This document shows, piece by piece, positions 7,902 through 17,066 of a stretch of DNA of 64,000 nucleotides. How positions within the stretch are numbered: the first letter of the stretch is position 1; every line of letters begins with the position of its first letter. Under the pieces are notes generated by a model. It did not search any database and had not been told where the DNA came from. It saw nothing but the letters and a program-made list of their open reading frames with translations. The DNA is taken from contig NZ_SORX01000001.1 of NCBI RefSeq assembly GCF_004405125.1, forward strand, positions 181,560 to 245,559. The letters run 5' to 3'. This DNA comes from Jeotgalibacillus salarius (GTDB lineage: Bacteria; Bacillota; Bacilli; Bacillales; Jeotgalibacillaceae). Position numbers and translations under genes: made by a program.

Positions 7902-10005
7902 GAACCTCATCTCCTTTAGTTTCATCAAGCCATAAAATGCTTGTTACACCCCGCGGATAATATTTACTTCCGGCAATTTCTCCGTTAATAATCTGATCGC
8001 TCCAGCTCCAGAATGACAGCTCAGGGTGGGTCAGCCATTCAACATGTGCACGGTCAGCCGATGAATCGACTTCATTCCCCATAATTTCCCGGGCAATAAA
8101 CTGGCACAGATAAATTTTACTTAGCCAGGAATTTCCGCTCGTGGAGGACAACTTCCAGCCATCATCCTCAAACAGACAAATCCCTTTCTTCAGAACAGCA
8201 TAATAATGGGTTTGGAGCGCTTCAAGATAATGTTTAAATGGACCATCCTGATCAAGCGCTTTTTCAATTTCAAGTACGTAAGGAAATATTAAGCCTTCTA
8301 TTGCAGGAATAATCTTTGAATCATTATTTTCGCCCATGACAGCCGGTATGTAGCCCGCAGGAGTCACATACGAAACCATTGTTGCAGCTGCTTTTTCAGC
8401 CTGTGCATAGGCAGTTTCAGCTAATTCGGGATCACTACTCAGCATTTGCTCAAGAGCCAGATACGCTGCCCACGTTTTCCCTGCAAGATACAGGTTATTT
8501 CTCGCCTGTCCAAGTGACACATCAAGGCTGTCATAAGTCGTAATTTCCGCACCGCCCATCGTTCTTGTTGAATCAAGCGCCATGATCCCGTTACGCTGAT
8601 CTGGATCGGGATGATCACGATTCACAAGACTTTCAAGACAGTCTTTTACGATCGAATCGTTTTGCTTCAGCCACTCATGGTCCCCTGACTGCTTTACATA
8701 TACAGCAGCCGTCAGCACCCAATTCACAAGCTGCTCGTGCGTCATATGAGAGAAGCAGCCATCAATTCCGTACAATTCATACGAGGAGTATCCTGGTCTT
8801 GAAAACGTATTGGCAACGCCCATATCATGCGTAAAGCTGATGCCGCCGGGATAAGTCTTTTCTTCACCAGGAAACCTGACTTCATCCCTGTAGCTGTAGC
8901 GTTCAATAAAAAGATCCAGCTCATTTCTAACGGTCCATGGATTCATTTTCATTTCAAAAAACAGCTGATCCACTGTCAGATCAAACGTATTCATCATGCG
9001 ATACTCACCTTCATTCACAACCCACAAAGGTTTGCCATCCTGCTCCAGAAACTGTGTGCAGCCGTAATAACTTCTAATCGCATGATTCATCATAAACCGC
9101 TGATCCTCTGTTAAATGAGCAGCCTCTGTCAGTTTGTTCGCACCTTCAGCCCGCTGTTTCAATTCAACAAAATGATCATGCGAATAATCCGCCACCTCTT
9201 CAATCGAATCGAAAAGCTTCGTATAATAATAGCTGCTGTTCATTCCGGCAGTGATATTGCCGTCCCTGTAAAAACTGATTACAATCTCAAGCGTCTTCTT
9301 CTCACCAGCCGGAACATCCACCAACAGTGTTCCAACTGTGCCGAGGCCGAACGCCCAGTTTTCCACGTGAGGATCTGTCAGAATATTTTCAAGACTGAAA
9401 TGCATGGCAGAAGATGCATCAGGATCTTTCGTCGTCACAGCCGTAAACGTACCCTGTCCAAATCCTTTGGCATCCATCGTGTCATCCAGCTTTCTGACAG
9501 ATGTATAGGGGTCCGTTCCCTGATAGCCAAAAAATGCGCGTCTTGTGGAAGTTCCTGCTGTATTATCCAGCGTGAGCGTCGCCAGCACACTTGGTACAAT
9601 GACCTTTTTCAGCTCAGCCTCATCCGTCATTTCAGGATCCGGCACGCTCTCTGCTTTCGAATAAATAGTGAATGTCATATCTCCTGCTTTAAACGTATCT
9701 GTCCCAAGATTAAATTCACGTGTGATTTCATTCTGGTCATATTGATGTAAAATTTTCGGTTTATCAGGATCAGGATCCATATTTTCAATATCATAACGCT
9801 TACTTTCTTCTTCAGTCAGTTGATGGAAAAATGGAAAAGCATCATAATGACCCTTTTCTTTGGCTTGTTCAAAACCGATAAATACATTTTGAGCTGGAGA
9901 TCTTCCCAACTCAACATCCATTCCGCCACCTGCACCGGGAAATCCCAGTGTAAAACTTGAAAACGCTCCGATTGGAGAGTGATGCGCATTGAAAAATTGA
10001 TTCAT
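7864..10005 (-). CDS. GH52 beta-xylosidase
   Basis: 713 residues matching what I know of GH52 beta-xylosidases such as Geobacillus XynB2 along the whole length: FFNAHHSPIGAFSSFTLGFPG at the N-terminus and SKYYPRGVTSILWLDE at the C-terminus. In that family the retaining nucleophile is the Glu of WVNEGEYRMMN (here about residue 340) and the acid/base is the Asp of TTYDSLDVSLGQ (about 500). Both motifs are present. There is no signal peptide, so it acts in the cytoplasm, releasing xylose from imported xylo-oligosaccharides. The start at 10005 is preceded by AAAGGACG; the longer frame upstream runs into repeat DNA and is rejected. The 3' end overlaps the DUF624 gene by 38 bp. Confidence 0.95.
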   Translation of the reverse strand: MNQFFNAHHSPIGAFSSFTLGFPGAGGGMDVELGRSPAQNVFIGFEQAKEKGHYDAFPFFHQLTEEESKRYDIENMDPDPDKPKILHQYDQNEITREFNLGTDTFKAGDMTFTIYSKAESVPDPEMTDEAELKKVIVPSVLATLTLDNTAGTSTRRAFFGYQGTDPYTSVRKLDDTMDAKGFGQGTFTAVTTKDPDASSAMHFSLENILTDPHVENWAFGLGTVGTLLVDVPAGEKKTLEIVISFYRDGNITAGMNSSYYYTKLFDSIEEVADYSHDHFVELKQRAEGANKLTEAAHLTEDQRFMMNHAIRSYYGCTQFLEQDGKPLWVVNEGEYRMMNTFDLTVDQLFFEMKMNPWTVRNELDLFIERYSYRDEVRFPGEEKTYPGGISFTHDMGVANTFSRPGYSSYELYGIDGCFSHMTHEQLVNWVLTAAVYVKQSGDHEWLKQNDSIVKDCLESLVNRDHPDPDQRNGIMALDSTRTMGGAEITTYDSLDVSLGQARNNLYLAGKTWAAYLALEQMLSSDPELAETAYAQAEKAAATMVSYVTPAGYIPAVMGENNDSKIIPAIEGLIFPYVLEIEKALDQDGPFKHYLEALQTHYYAVLKKGICLFEDDGWKLSSTSGNSWLSKIYLCQFIAREIMGNEVDSSADRAHVEWLTHPELSFWSWSDQIINGEIAGSKYYPRGVTSILWLDETKGDEVHGKNHERTLHTL

Positions 10006-10069
10006 GATGTTCGCGTCCTTTCTGTCTGGAAATCTGTATTGGATTAATTGATCCGGTTTATTGCGTTGG

Positions 10070-10395
10070 GTGCACTGTTTTGTGTGGTGAGTGCGCGACA
10101 CACCAGGGTTCAGTGCACAAGATCGCCGCGTGAGTGCACAACCCTGCAAATCCGATGCACAACCCGCACACTTTAGTTGTCCGCCCAACCCTCTTCATGC
10201 CCTTGAGACACTAACAGCCTGTTTCCGAAGGGCACCCAGTGCTGCTTCGCTGTGCCCGGGCATCGGATGCACTGTTTTATGTGGTGAGTGCACAAGTTTG
10301 GCCGGTGAGCGCGCGACACACCCGGATTCAGTGCACAAGATCGCCGCGTGAGTGCACAATCCCACTAATCGGATGCACAACCTATGCGCAGTCAC
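10070..10395. repeat. Two family A 21-bp phased word arrays with tail between
   Basis: Word starts are 10070, 10091, 10113, 10134 and 10155 (steps 21, 22, 21, 21) and 10267, 10288, 10309, 10331, 10352 and 10373 (21, 21, 22, 21, 21). The word is GAGTGCAC, reverse orientation to those at 16.5 kb. The shared tail module (CTTCATGCCCTTGAG to GCTGCTTCGCTGTGC) lies at about 10192-10256. The repeat fills the gap between the permease and GH52 genes, 10006-10410. Confidence 0.85.
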
Positions 10396-10410
10396 GTCAC
10401 AAACCCGCTC

Positions 10411-11313
10411 CTACCCTTTCACAGACCCGGCCGAAATCCCCTCAACAATCCGGTCACTCAGGAAAATAAAAGCAATCAGAATCGGCAGAATACTAATGAC
10501 GAGTGTTGCTCCGATCGCGCCCCAGTCTGTTGAATACTGACCGATGAAGTTCTGAATTCCGACCGTCAGCGTTTTAAAATTATCCGCGCTGATGAAAGTG
10601 TTTATAAACACAAATTCATTCCAGTTGTAAATCATGTTGATAATCGCCGCAGTCGCAAGCACTGGTGCAGTCATCGGGAGCGTGATCCGAAAGAAAATAC
10701 GGTGTACCGACGCTCCATCCATAATGGCTGCCTCTTCCACTTCATGTGGCAGCACCTGATAAAAGCCGTATAAAATCATAATGGTGATCGGTAAATTAAA
10801 TGCTGTATACGTGATAATGATCGACAGTGGATGATTGATCAGATCGAGTTTTGAAAATGTATCGAACAGTGGGATTAGTGTTGAATGGACTGGAATCATC
10901 AGTCCAACCATGAACAACCCGAGAAACAGGCTCTTCTTTTTAAATTTCATTCTTGTTAAAGCAAATGTCGCCATGCTCGCAAATAATAGAGTCAGAATCA
11001 CAGCAGAACCCGTATAAATCACACTGTTAAAGAAGTACAGGCTGATATTGCCTTCTGTCCATACTCTGACGTAATTTTCCCAGCGAGGTGTTGCCGGCAG
11101 TGCGAAAGGTGAAAGCTCAAAAACTTCCTGATTATTTTTAAGTGAAAATAGTACAAGCCAAACAAGCGGGAAAATCTGAAATACACCGACGATTGCAAGT
11201 ACGATATAAAGCAGCGTCATACTAATTTTGTGTCTGACTTTCCCCTTGCTCTGTTCCGCAGCTTTCCGGCGTGCTAATGCGGTTTGCTTTTCAGTCAATG
11301 CTTCATTTCGCAT
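10411..11313 (-). CDS. Sugar ABC transporter permease, MalG/AraQ type
   Basis: 300-residue inner-membrane permease with about six hydrophobic segments, the first at roughly residues 30-52 after a basic N-terminus. The EAA loop that contacts the ATPase reads EEAAIMDGASVHRIFFRITLP (about 190-210). This is the CUT1 family subunit that pairs with a MalF-type partner encoded 13 bp upstream. No ATP-binding subunit is encoded here; in Bacillales such CUT1 systems usually share a remote MsmX-type ATPase. Xylo-oligosaccharides are the likely cargo, inferred from the downstream cytoplasmic GH52 xylosidase and xylAB. The C-terminal IVEGISAGSVKG ending is typical of this subgroup. Confidence 0.92.
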   Translation of the reverse strand: MRNEALTEKQTALARRKAAEQSKGKVRHKISMTLLYIVLAIVGVFQIFPLVWLVLFSLKNNQEVFELSPFALPATPRWENYVRVWTEGNISLYFFNSVIYTGSAVILTLLFASMATFALTRMKFKKKSLFLGLFMVGLMIPVHSTLIPLFDTFSKLDLINHPLSIIITYTAFNLPITIMILYGFYQVLPHEVEEAAIMDGASVHRIFFRITLPMTAPVLATAAIINMIYNWNEFVFINTFISADNFKTLTVGIQNFIGQYSTDWGAIGATLVISILPILIAFIFLSDRIVEGISAGSVKG

Positions 11314-11325
11314 AAAGCAGCCTCC

Positions 11326-12204
11326 TTAATATTGAATATCTTCATCTGTAACCGTTACTTTCCGGATCAGCCATGTAATCATTAGACAGATGACTAACAG
11401 GAAAAATCCGATGGCACTGGCATAACCGAAATCAAATCTGCTGAAAGCCTGACCATACATATAAGATGCCATCACTTCACTTGCGCCATTTGGACCGCCA
11501 TTGGTCATCACATAAATCAGATCAAAATATTTCAGTGATCCGACAACTGCAAGGACAATCGTTACTTTTATCACATTCATTATGAGTGGTACTTTGATTT
11601 TCCAAGCGATATCCCATGCACTCGCACCATCAATTTTTGCTGATTCAACGAGAGACTCAGGAATATTTTTTAACGCAGCATAGAAAATCAGAATGTAAAA
11701 GCCGGCATATTGCCAAATGATCGGGATAAAAATTGCAAACAGTGCAAGAGATGGTTCCGCAAGCCATGCCGGCGGGTCTGAAATTCCAATTGCCATCAGC
11801 ATTGTGTTCAGAATTCCGTTAGTTGGGTGATAAATTTTCATCCACAGCTGCGCAATCGCAACGGAAGCAAGCAGCATGGGTATTAAATAAATCTTTCTCA
11901 GGAAATTCGCACCCTTAATTTTCCCTGCAAGCACGAGTGAAATCAGCAGATAGCCGATCAGACTGAGTGCTGAAAATACGGCAAGCAGCAGTGAGTGCCA
12001 GGCGCTGTCCCAAAACGCAGCGTCTCTGATCAGCAGCGCATAGTTTTCAAGTCCAACAAAAGACATTTGACTAATACCGTTCCATTCCATCAGACCAAAA
12101 TAACCTGTCTGGAAAATCGGTATGTAGACAAGTGCCAGAAGCAGAAGCAATCCTGGCGATAGATAGAGCGCGATGATTTTTTTACTCGATAAAGCCTGAT
12201 CCAT
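11326..12204 (-). CDS. Sugar ABC transporter permease, MalF/LplB type
   Basis: 292-residue CUT1 permease with about six membrane segments. The first is ALYLSPGLLLLLALVYIPIF, near residues 10-30. The EAA loop is VESAKIDGASAWDIAWKIKVP (about 190-210). It forms the membrane channel with the next gene product. The start at 12204 (ATG GAT CAG) is chosen because AAAGGA lies 9 nt upstream; the longer reading frame has no better ribosome binding site. It is separated from the binding-protein gene by a partial terminator, as is common when the binding protein is needed in excess over permeases. Confidence 0.92.
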   Translation of the reverse strand: MDQALSSKKIIALYLSPGLLLLLALVYIPIFQTGYFGLMEWNGISQMSFVGLENYALLIRDAAFWDSAWHSLLLAVFSALSLIGYLLISLVLAGKIKGANFLRKIYLIPMLLASVAIAQLWMKIYHPTNGILNTMLMAIGISDPPAWLAEPSLALFAIFIPIIWQYAGFYILIFYAALKNIPESLVESAKIDGASAWDIAWKIKVPLIMNVIKVTIVLAVVGSLKYFDLIYVMTNGGPNGASEVMASYMYGQAFSRFDFGYASAIGFFLLVICLMITWLIRKVTVTDEDIQY

Positions 12205-12351
12205 ATGAATCATTCCTTTCATCATTTAAAACAGTTGTTGCTTTAAACGTCTGGCGCGTTTCAGTGCGTTCATTCGTTTGCTAAAACTGAGATATCGCTA
12301 AAATTCATGTACAAATCTCAGCAGAATCCTCAAAATCAGCCATTTTTGCGA

Positions 12352-12385
12352 AAAAGAAAAGACATACCCATTTGGCGATATGTCT
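12352..12385 (-). terminator. Attenuating terminator after the binding-protein gene
   Basis: On the minus strand AGACATA pairs with TATGTCT, extended by CC/GG inside, followed by TTTTCTTTTT. It lies between the binding-protein stop and the first permease, so it probably lowers permease expression rather than ending the operon. Confidence 0.75.
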
Positions 12386-12409
12386 CTTTCTATTGTCAGC
12401 GTCAGAAGC

Positions 12410-13711
12410 TTACTCGGCGGCAAGCGCTTCTTCGTGCTGTTTGACAAAGTCAGCAGGTGTGACTTCGTTTCCGTAAAGTGACTGAATCAGATTCAAGTGT
12501 GTTTCAGCAACATTGGCACTCATCTGCACATCCGCAAACAGTGTCAGGTTACTTGCGTTTCCGAGCTCATCCAGTACGTCAATGTACATCTCCGGTAAAT
12601 CAACTGCACCTGTGTCCACAACAGTTGCCGGGATAACTCCTGCATCCGTTACAGAACGCTCTCCCCACTTTTCAACGAAAAACTTAACAAATTCTTTTGC
12701 TTCATCTTTTACCTCAGAGTTTTCAGAAACGAATAATCCTACACCAGGTCCGCCAACCCAGCTGTCGATATCTCCTGCTCCGTCTTCAACTTCAGGGAAT
12801 TTGAAGAAACCGATGCTATCGCGAAACTCCTGCGGTACGTCTTCATTCGTTGTATAGTTTGGCAGCTCCCATGTACCCATTAAGTACATTGCGGCATTTC
12901 CATTCATAAATTCAGATTTTCCTTCTTCATTTGAAAGTCCGTTAAACCCTTTGTTAAATGCGTTTGCATCCACAAGCCACTGAATTTCTTCTGCTGCCTT
13001 TTCAAGCGCCGGATCTTCAAATGATTCCTCACGATTGATGGCCTTTGTCAGCACTTCAGGTCCCCCGAAACGGTCAGCCAGATACATGTACCAAAGTGAG
13101 CCTGTCCAGCGGTCTTTGTTCCCAAGCGCGATTGGCGGTACACCCGCAGCTTCAAGCGTCTCAACTACTTCTTTAAATTCTTCATATGTCTCTGGCACTT
13201 CCACACCGTGCTCTTCAAAAATCGCTTTATTGTAATAAATAGGTGCAATATTCAATTCAAGCGGCAGTCCGTAAGTCTGATCATCAATGGCATATGCCTC
13301 CGTCGTGCCTGCTACAAATTGATCCTGCAGACCATCGTCGAGCACATCATCAAGCGGCGCGAATAATTCACCTTCGACAAACGGCTGTAAGTATCCGGCA
13401 GCCCACGTTACACCAACATCAGGCAAATCATTTGATGAAGATAAAACTTTAATTTTATTTTTATATTGTTCATTCTCAAGTACTTCTGTTTCCACCGTCA
13501 CACCCGGATTATTTTCTTCATATTCAGCAATGATATCTGCAGCAATCATATTGTGCTGCTTTGAACTTCCAGTTGGCCAGAGGTGCATGAACTTAACAAC
13601 TTTTTCACTGTCACCTGCCGTACCGCTTGTTTCTTCACCTGATGAACATCCCCCCATAATCAGTGCAGCAGATAGTGCAGCGGCAGAAAATGTTAACGCT
13701 TTCTTTTTCAT
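12410..13711 (-). CDS. ABC sugar-binding lipoprotein
   Basis: 433-residue extracellular solute-binding protein, family 1. The lipoprotein signal is clear: MKKKALTFSAAALSAALIMGGCSS, with the lipobox Cys at about residue 22, giving a protein anchored outside the membrane. The mature part carries the usual family motifs (VVKFMHLWPTG, GLPLELNIAPIYYNKAIFEEHGVEVPETYEEF). The start at 13711 follows AAAGGGGGAAC; the 16 extra upstream residues of the open frame precede the signal peptide and are rejected. It is first of the transport operon and just downstream of the YesMN pair, which presumably induces it. Xylo-oligosaccharide binding is inferred from context. Confidence 0.93.
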   Translation of the reverse strand: MKKKALTFSAAALSAALIMGGCSSGEETSGTAGDSEKVVKFMHLWPTGSSKQHNMIAADIIAEYEENNPGVTVETEVLENEQYKNKIKVLSSSNDLPDVGVTWAAGYLQPFVEGELFAPLDDVLDDGLQDQFVAGTTEAYAIDDQTYGLPLELNIAPIYYNKAIFEEHGVEVPETYEEFKEVVETLEAAGVPPIALGNKDRWTGSLWYMYLADRFGGPEVLTKAINREESFEDPALEKAAEEIQWLVDANAFNKGFNGLSNEEGKSEFMNGNAAMYLMGTWELPNYTTNEDVPQEFRDSIGFFKFPEVEDGAGDIDSWVGGPGVGLFVSENSEVKDEAKEFVKFFVEKWGERSVTDAGVIPATVVDTGAVDLPEMYIDVLDELGNASNLTLFADVQMSANVAETHLNLIQSLYGNEVTPADFVKQHEEALAAE

Positions 13712-13827
13712 GTGTTGTGTTCCCCCTTTGTTTGTTTGAAGCTGACTTAAGTGTAGCACCGCATTTTTTTGTCCGGTAGGTCACACTGATTGGGGAAAAT
13801 TCCACTTTGATTAGATAGAATTTTCTG

Positions 13828-14604
13828 TTATTTGTGGTTCTTTCTATATTTTCCGGGTGTCAAACCCTCGTACTCTTTAAAAATTTTATTAAAGTATTTT
13901 GCCGTTTGATAACCAGCTGTTTCTGCAATTTCAGCAACAGGCATAGTCGTGGTCAAAAGCAGCTGCTTCGCTTTTTGAATTCTCTTTCTCGTGACATATT
14001 CACTAAATGTCAGACCTGTCTGATCCTTAAAAATGACACTAAAATAACTCGGGTTCAAATGAATATGCTCCGCTACTTCTTTCAGTGTCATCTGTCTGTT
14101 AATATGCCGATCAATAAAATCTTTTCCAGCCTGCACTGGTGAAGTCATTTGCTTCTGATCCTGTTCCAGCTCGGTAAGGGAGTGATCTGCAGCTTTTTGC
14201 ATAATACCTGCACGTTCCTGCGTAAATTCTTTAGCAAGCGCCTCTTCAACGGACTGAATGAGTTTCTGTTTCTGTACAGGCTTCACCAGGTAATTCAGTA
14301 CACCGAGCCGGATTGCGGTCTGTGCATATTCGAATTCCGAATGCCCTGAAATAATGAGCGACACAGGCAACTGTCCCATTTTCTGCATTTCTTCAATCAG
14401 TTCAAGACCGGTCATCTCCGGCATGCAAATATCTGTCACGACCACATGTACTTTTTCCTTCTGAGCCGTCCTGATCGCTTGCTGTGCCGAAGCAGCTGAG
14501 CGGATTTTGTATCTGCCGTCCGCCCAGACTTCGAGCGATTTTGTCAGGACACGCAGCGTTGTTTCTTCATCATCAACAAGTAAAATTGTTTTCTCTTTAT
14601 CCAA
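13828..14604 (-). CDS. Two-component response regulator, YesN/AraC type
   Basis: 258 residues. The receiver domain comes first (TILLVDDEE, phospho-acceptor D58 in VVTDICMPEMTG, Lys in LVKPVQ near 108). A C-terminal AraC-type double helix-turn-helix follows (about 160-255, MTLKEVAEHIHLNPSYFSVIFKDQTG and PVAEIAETAGYQTAKYFNKIFKEYEG). It should activate the adjacent sugar transport and xylan genes when phosphorylated by the upstream kinase. The start is uncertain: TTG at 14604 follows AAGGGTGAG and overlaps the kinase stop by 8 bp; GTG at 14613 or ATG at 14625 are alternatives without a better ribosome binding site. Confidence 0.92.
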   Translation of the reverse strand: MDKEKTILLVDDEETTLRVLTKSLEVWADGRYKIRSAASAQQAIRTAQKEKVHVVVTDICMPEMTGLELIEEMQKMGQLPVSLIISGHSEFEYAQTAIRLGVLNYLVKPVQKQKLIQSVEEALAKEFTQERAGIMQKAADHSLTELEQDQKQMTSPVQAGKDFIDRHINRQMTLKEVAEHIHLNPSYFSVIFKDQTGLTFSEYVTRKRIQKAKQLLLTTTMPVAEIAETAGYQTAKYFNKIFKEYEGLTPGKYRKNHK

Positions 14605-16351
14605 AACGCTCACCCTTATTTTCATAATATGGCAATTCAAAATATGCCATGGTTCCTCTACCTTCCACGCTTTCGATCTGCAGTCCTCCTGTTTCATGCC
14701 CTGCGAAATGGAGCAGCAGTCTGTGATGCACATTCGCTAGTGCAACACCATTTCCTTTTTTCGAGGAAATGCCTTCTGACTGCATCGCTTCTGTCACCTG
14801 TTGTAAAAGTTTTTTTGACATCCCCGGTCCATCGTCGCTGATCATCACGATGACACGATTAGGCTCAGTCTGTGCAACTTCAATTTTAATTTCACCAGGC
14901 TTCACCCTGCTTTCTATACCATGCAAAATTGCATTTTCAACGAGCGGCTGGATCATCAGTTTAGGAATTTGTATATCTTTCGCTGATTCAGGAAGCGTAA
15001 TGTTCCACGTCAGCCTGTCACCAAAGCGCATTTTCATGACAGACATGTATCGCTCTGCGTGCTCCAGCTCTTCATGAAGCGTAACCCACTCATTCTTTTT
15101 CTCTCCGTTTGATATCGTATAGCGGAACAGTTCAGACATCGTCACCACGTGATCTGCCAGCTCACTTTCATCTTTTTCTTCTAAAAGCCAGTACAGTGCA
15201 TTCAGTGTGTTAAATAAAAAGTGAGGGTTAATCTGCGCCTGAAGCGCTTTCAATTCTGCCCGGTTCTGTATAATTTCTTTTTCATAAACTACTTGAATGA
15301 GATGGTTCGTTTGTTCAACCATTTGGTTATACGTTTGATTCAGCTCATTAATCTCAATTGAAGATGAAGCTATTTTATTTTTTTGCAGCTGTCCTTCACG
15401 TGCTTTTTTCATTGTTTCAGTCAATTTAAAAATCGGCTTCGTGATCGCGGTTGAGAAACCGAATGACGCCGCACCGAAGATGATTAATCCTAAAAATGCC
15501 GACAGCAGTATGATCAGTCCAAGCACGCTTGCACCTGATGCAAGTGCGGTCATCGGTGTTGCAATATAAGTTGTCCAGCCGGTAACATCAGACGTTTCTT
15601 TTACCAAAATGTGCTCTTCACCATCAACCATAATGCGTTTTTCATCACTACTTTCAGTTAGAACAGCGGCAAATTCAGTGTTTGTCGTAATAATCCGATT
15701 ATTTTCGTCAGCAAGCACCTTTACATCGCGGTCTTCTGCCCTATCCCCGTCTGAGAAACTGAAATAATTCGGATCTATTCTGATCACCAGGTAACCCCCG
15801 CTCGCAAAGCTGCGGTCCACCAGACTGATGCGCCTGATTGCAAGCAATGAATTCAAATAGTTCGGATCCTGCCCGACCCAAACCTGACGTCCCTTCTCTT
15901 CTTCCGCTCTCTCCACCCAAATAGGTGCGATTCTGTCATATAAAAACGTATCGTCTAGCGGGAAAAGACGCTGATTTTCAGCACTGTACATCTCAAAGGA
16001 CTGAATGCCGTCAGAGTATGCCTGAAATGTATTACCAATCGTCAAAAGCGACTGTCTCTGCTGAAAGGTCGCTTCCTCCCCATCGTACAGCCTCGTTAAA
16101 AGCTGCTGCACAGACTGATTTGTCGCTACCTGATTTGTCAAAAGATCGATCTGGCCATACAGCGTATCCGTCTTACCCGAAGCCTGAACAGCCGTCTGCT
16201 TCAGCTGACGTTCAGCATTATCCCTTAAAATCTGCCCACCAAAATGATATGTAGATACTGCCACAAACGCCAGCACGATCGTCATCACCAAAAGAAACAC
16301 GATCAGAATCTGGTTCCGCAGCGTATTATAACGCCTCAAACGATTCAACAA
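14597..16351 (-). CDS. Two-component sensor histidine kinase, YesM type
   Basis: About 584 residues. An N-terminal membrane helix (about 14-36) is followed by an extracellular sensing region, a second helix (VLGLIILLSAFLGLIIFGAA), a HAMP segment, a YesM-type His_kinase domain with INPHFLFNTLNALYWLL (His near 370) and an HATPase domain (VENAILHGI N box, SDDGPGMS G box). It probably senses extracellular sugar or the loaded binding protein and phosphorylates the YesN-like regulator with which it overlaps. I chose the TTG at 16351 because GGAGGCGG lies 6 nt upstream. The longer ATG frame would encode family A repeat DNA in its first 48 codons. Confidence 0.92.
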   Translation of the reverse strand: MLNRLRRYNTLRNQILIVFLLVMTIVLAFVAVSTYHFGGQILRDNAERQLKQTAVQASGKTDTLYGQIDLLTNQVATNQSVQQLLTRLYDGEEATFQQRQSLLTIGNTFQAYSDGIQSFEMYSAENQRLFPLDDTFLYDRIAPIWVERAEEEKGRQVWVGQDPNYLNSLLAIRRISLVDRSFASGGYLVIRIDPNYFSFSDGDRAEDRDVKVLADENNRIITTNTEFAAVLTESSDEKRIMVDGEEHILVKETSDVTGWTTYIATPMTALASGASVLGLIILLSAFLGLIIFGAASFGFSTAITKPIFKLTETMKKAREGQLQKNKIASSSIEINELNQTYNQMVEQTNHLIQVVYEKEIIQNRAELKALQAQINPHFLFNTLNALYWLLEEKDESELADHVVTMSELFRYTISNGEKKNEWVTLHEELEHAERYMSVMKMRFGDRLTWNITLPESAKDIQIPKLMIQPLVENAILHGIESRVKPGEIKIEVAQTEPNRVIVMISDDGPGMSKKLLQQVTEAMQSEGISSKKGNGVALANVHHRLLLHFAGHETGGLQIESVEGRGTMAYFELPYYENKGERFG

Positions 16352-16470
16352 GGCATCCGCCTCCAACCATTTTTTATTTACTGTACCAAAAGTCTCGGAA
16401 TTGAGGAATAGGAGAGAACTGGAAATTACAGGGTATGCGGAGGTAGGATGCAAGTGATTTGGAGGGTTGT

Positions 16471-17060
16471 GCATCCGATTCGGCAGGTTGCGCACTCACG
16501 GCGGGATCTTGTGCACTCAACCCGGGTGTATCGCGCACTCGCTGGCCGATGTTGTGCACTCAACACACGAAACTGTGCAACCGATGCCCAGCACAGCGAA
16601 GCAGCAATTGATGCACTTTGGAAACGGGATCTTGGTTTCTCAAGGGCATGAAGTGGAATAGGTGCTGAACTCAAGTTTGGAGCTTGTGCATCCGTTTTGG
16701 CGGGTTGCGCACTCACGGCGGGATCTTGTGCATTCAACCCGGGTGTATCGCGCACTCACTGGCCGATGTTGTGCACTCAACACCCGAAACTGTGCATCCG
16801 TCGCTTGGGCACAGCGAAGCCGCACTTGGTGCACTTTGGAAACGGGATCTTAGTTTCTCAAGAGCATGAAGTGGGATGGGTGCTGAACTCAAGTTTGGAG
16901 CTTGCGCATCCGTTTTGGCGGGTGGCGTACTCACGGTGGGATCTTGTGCACTCAACCCGGGTGTGTCGTGCACTCACTGACCGATGTTGTGCACTCAACA
17001 CCCGAAACTGTGCATCGTATGTCCGGGCACAGCGAAGCCGCACTTGGTGCACTTTGGAAA
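16471..17060. repeat. Three tandem 218-bp units of the family A array
   Basis: Unit starts (GCATCCG word) are at 16471, 16688 and 16906, period 217-218 bp. In unit 1 the words lie at 16471, 16492, 16513, 16535, 16556 and 16577 (steps 21, 21, 22, 21, 21). Each unit is an array of about 127 bp plus a tail of about 75 bp (CACAGCGAAGC to GGGCATGAAGTG). The third tail stops after GGAAAC, a few bases before the NERD gene end. Together with about 120 bp containing the kinase start region this fills 16352-17066. Confidence 0.9.
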
Positions 17061-17066
17061 CTACGA

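Noticed and set aside
10006-10188. N-terminal extension of the GH52 gene
   Set aside because: It encodes repeat DNA, and the family start with a ribosome binding site lies at 10005.
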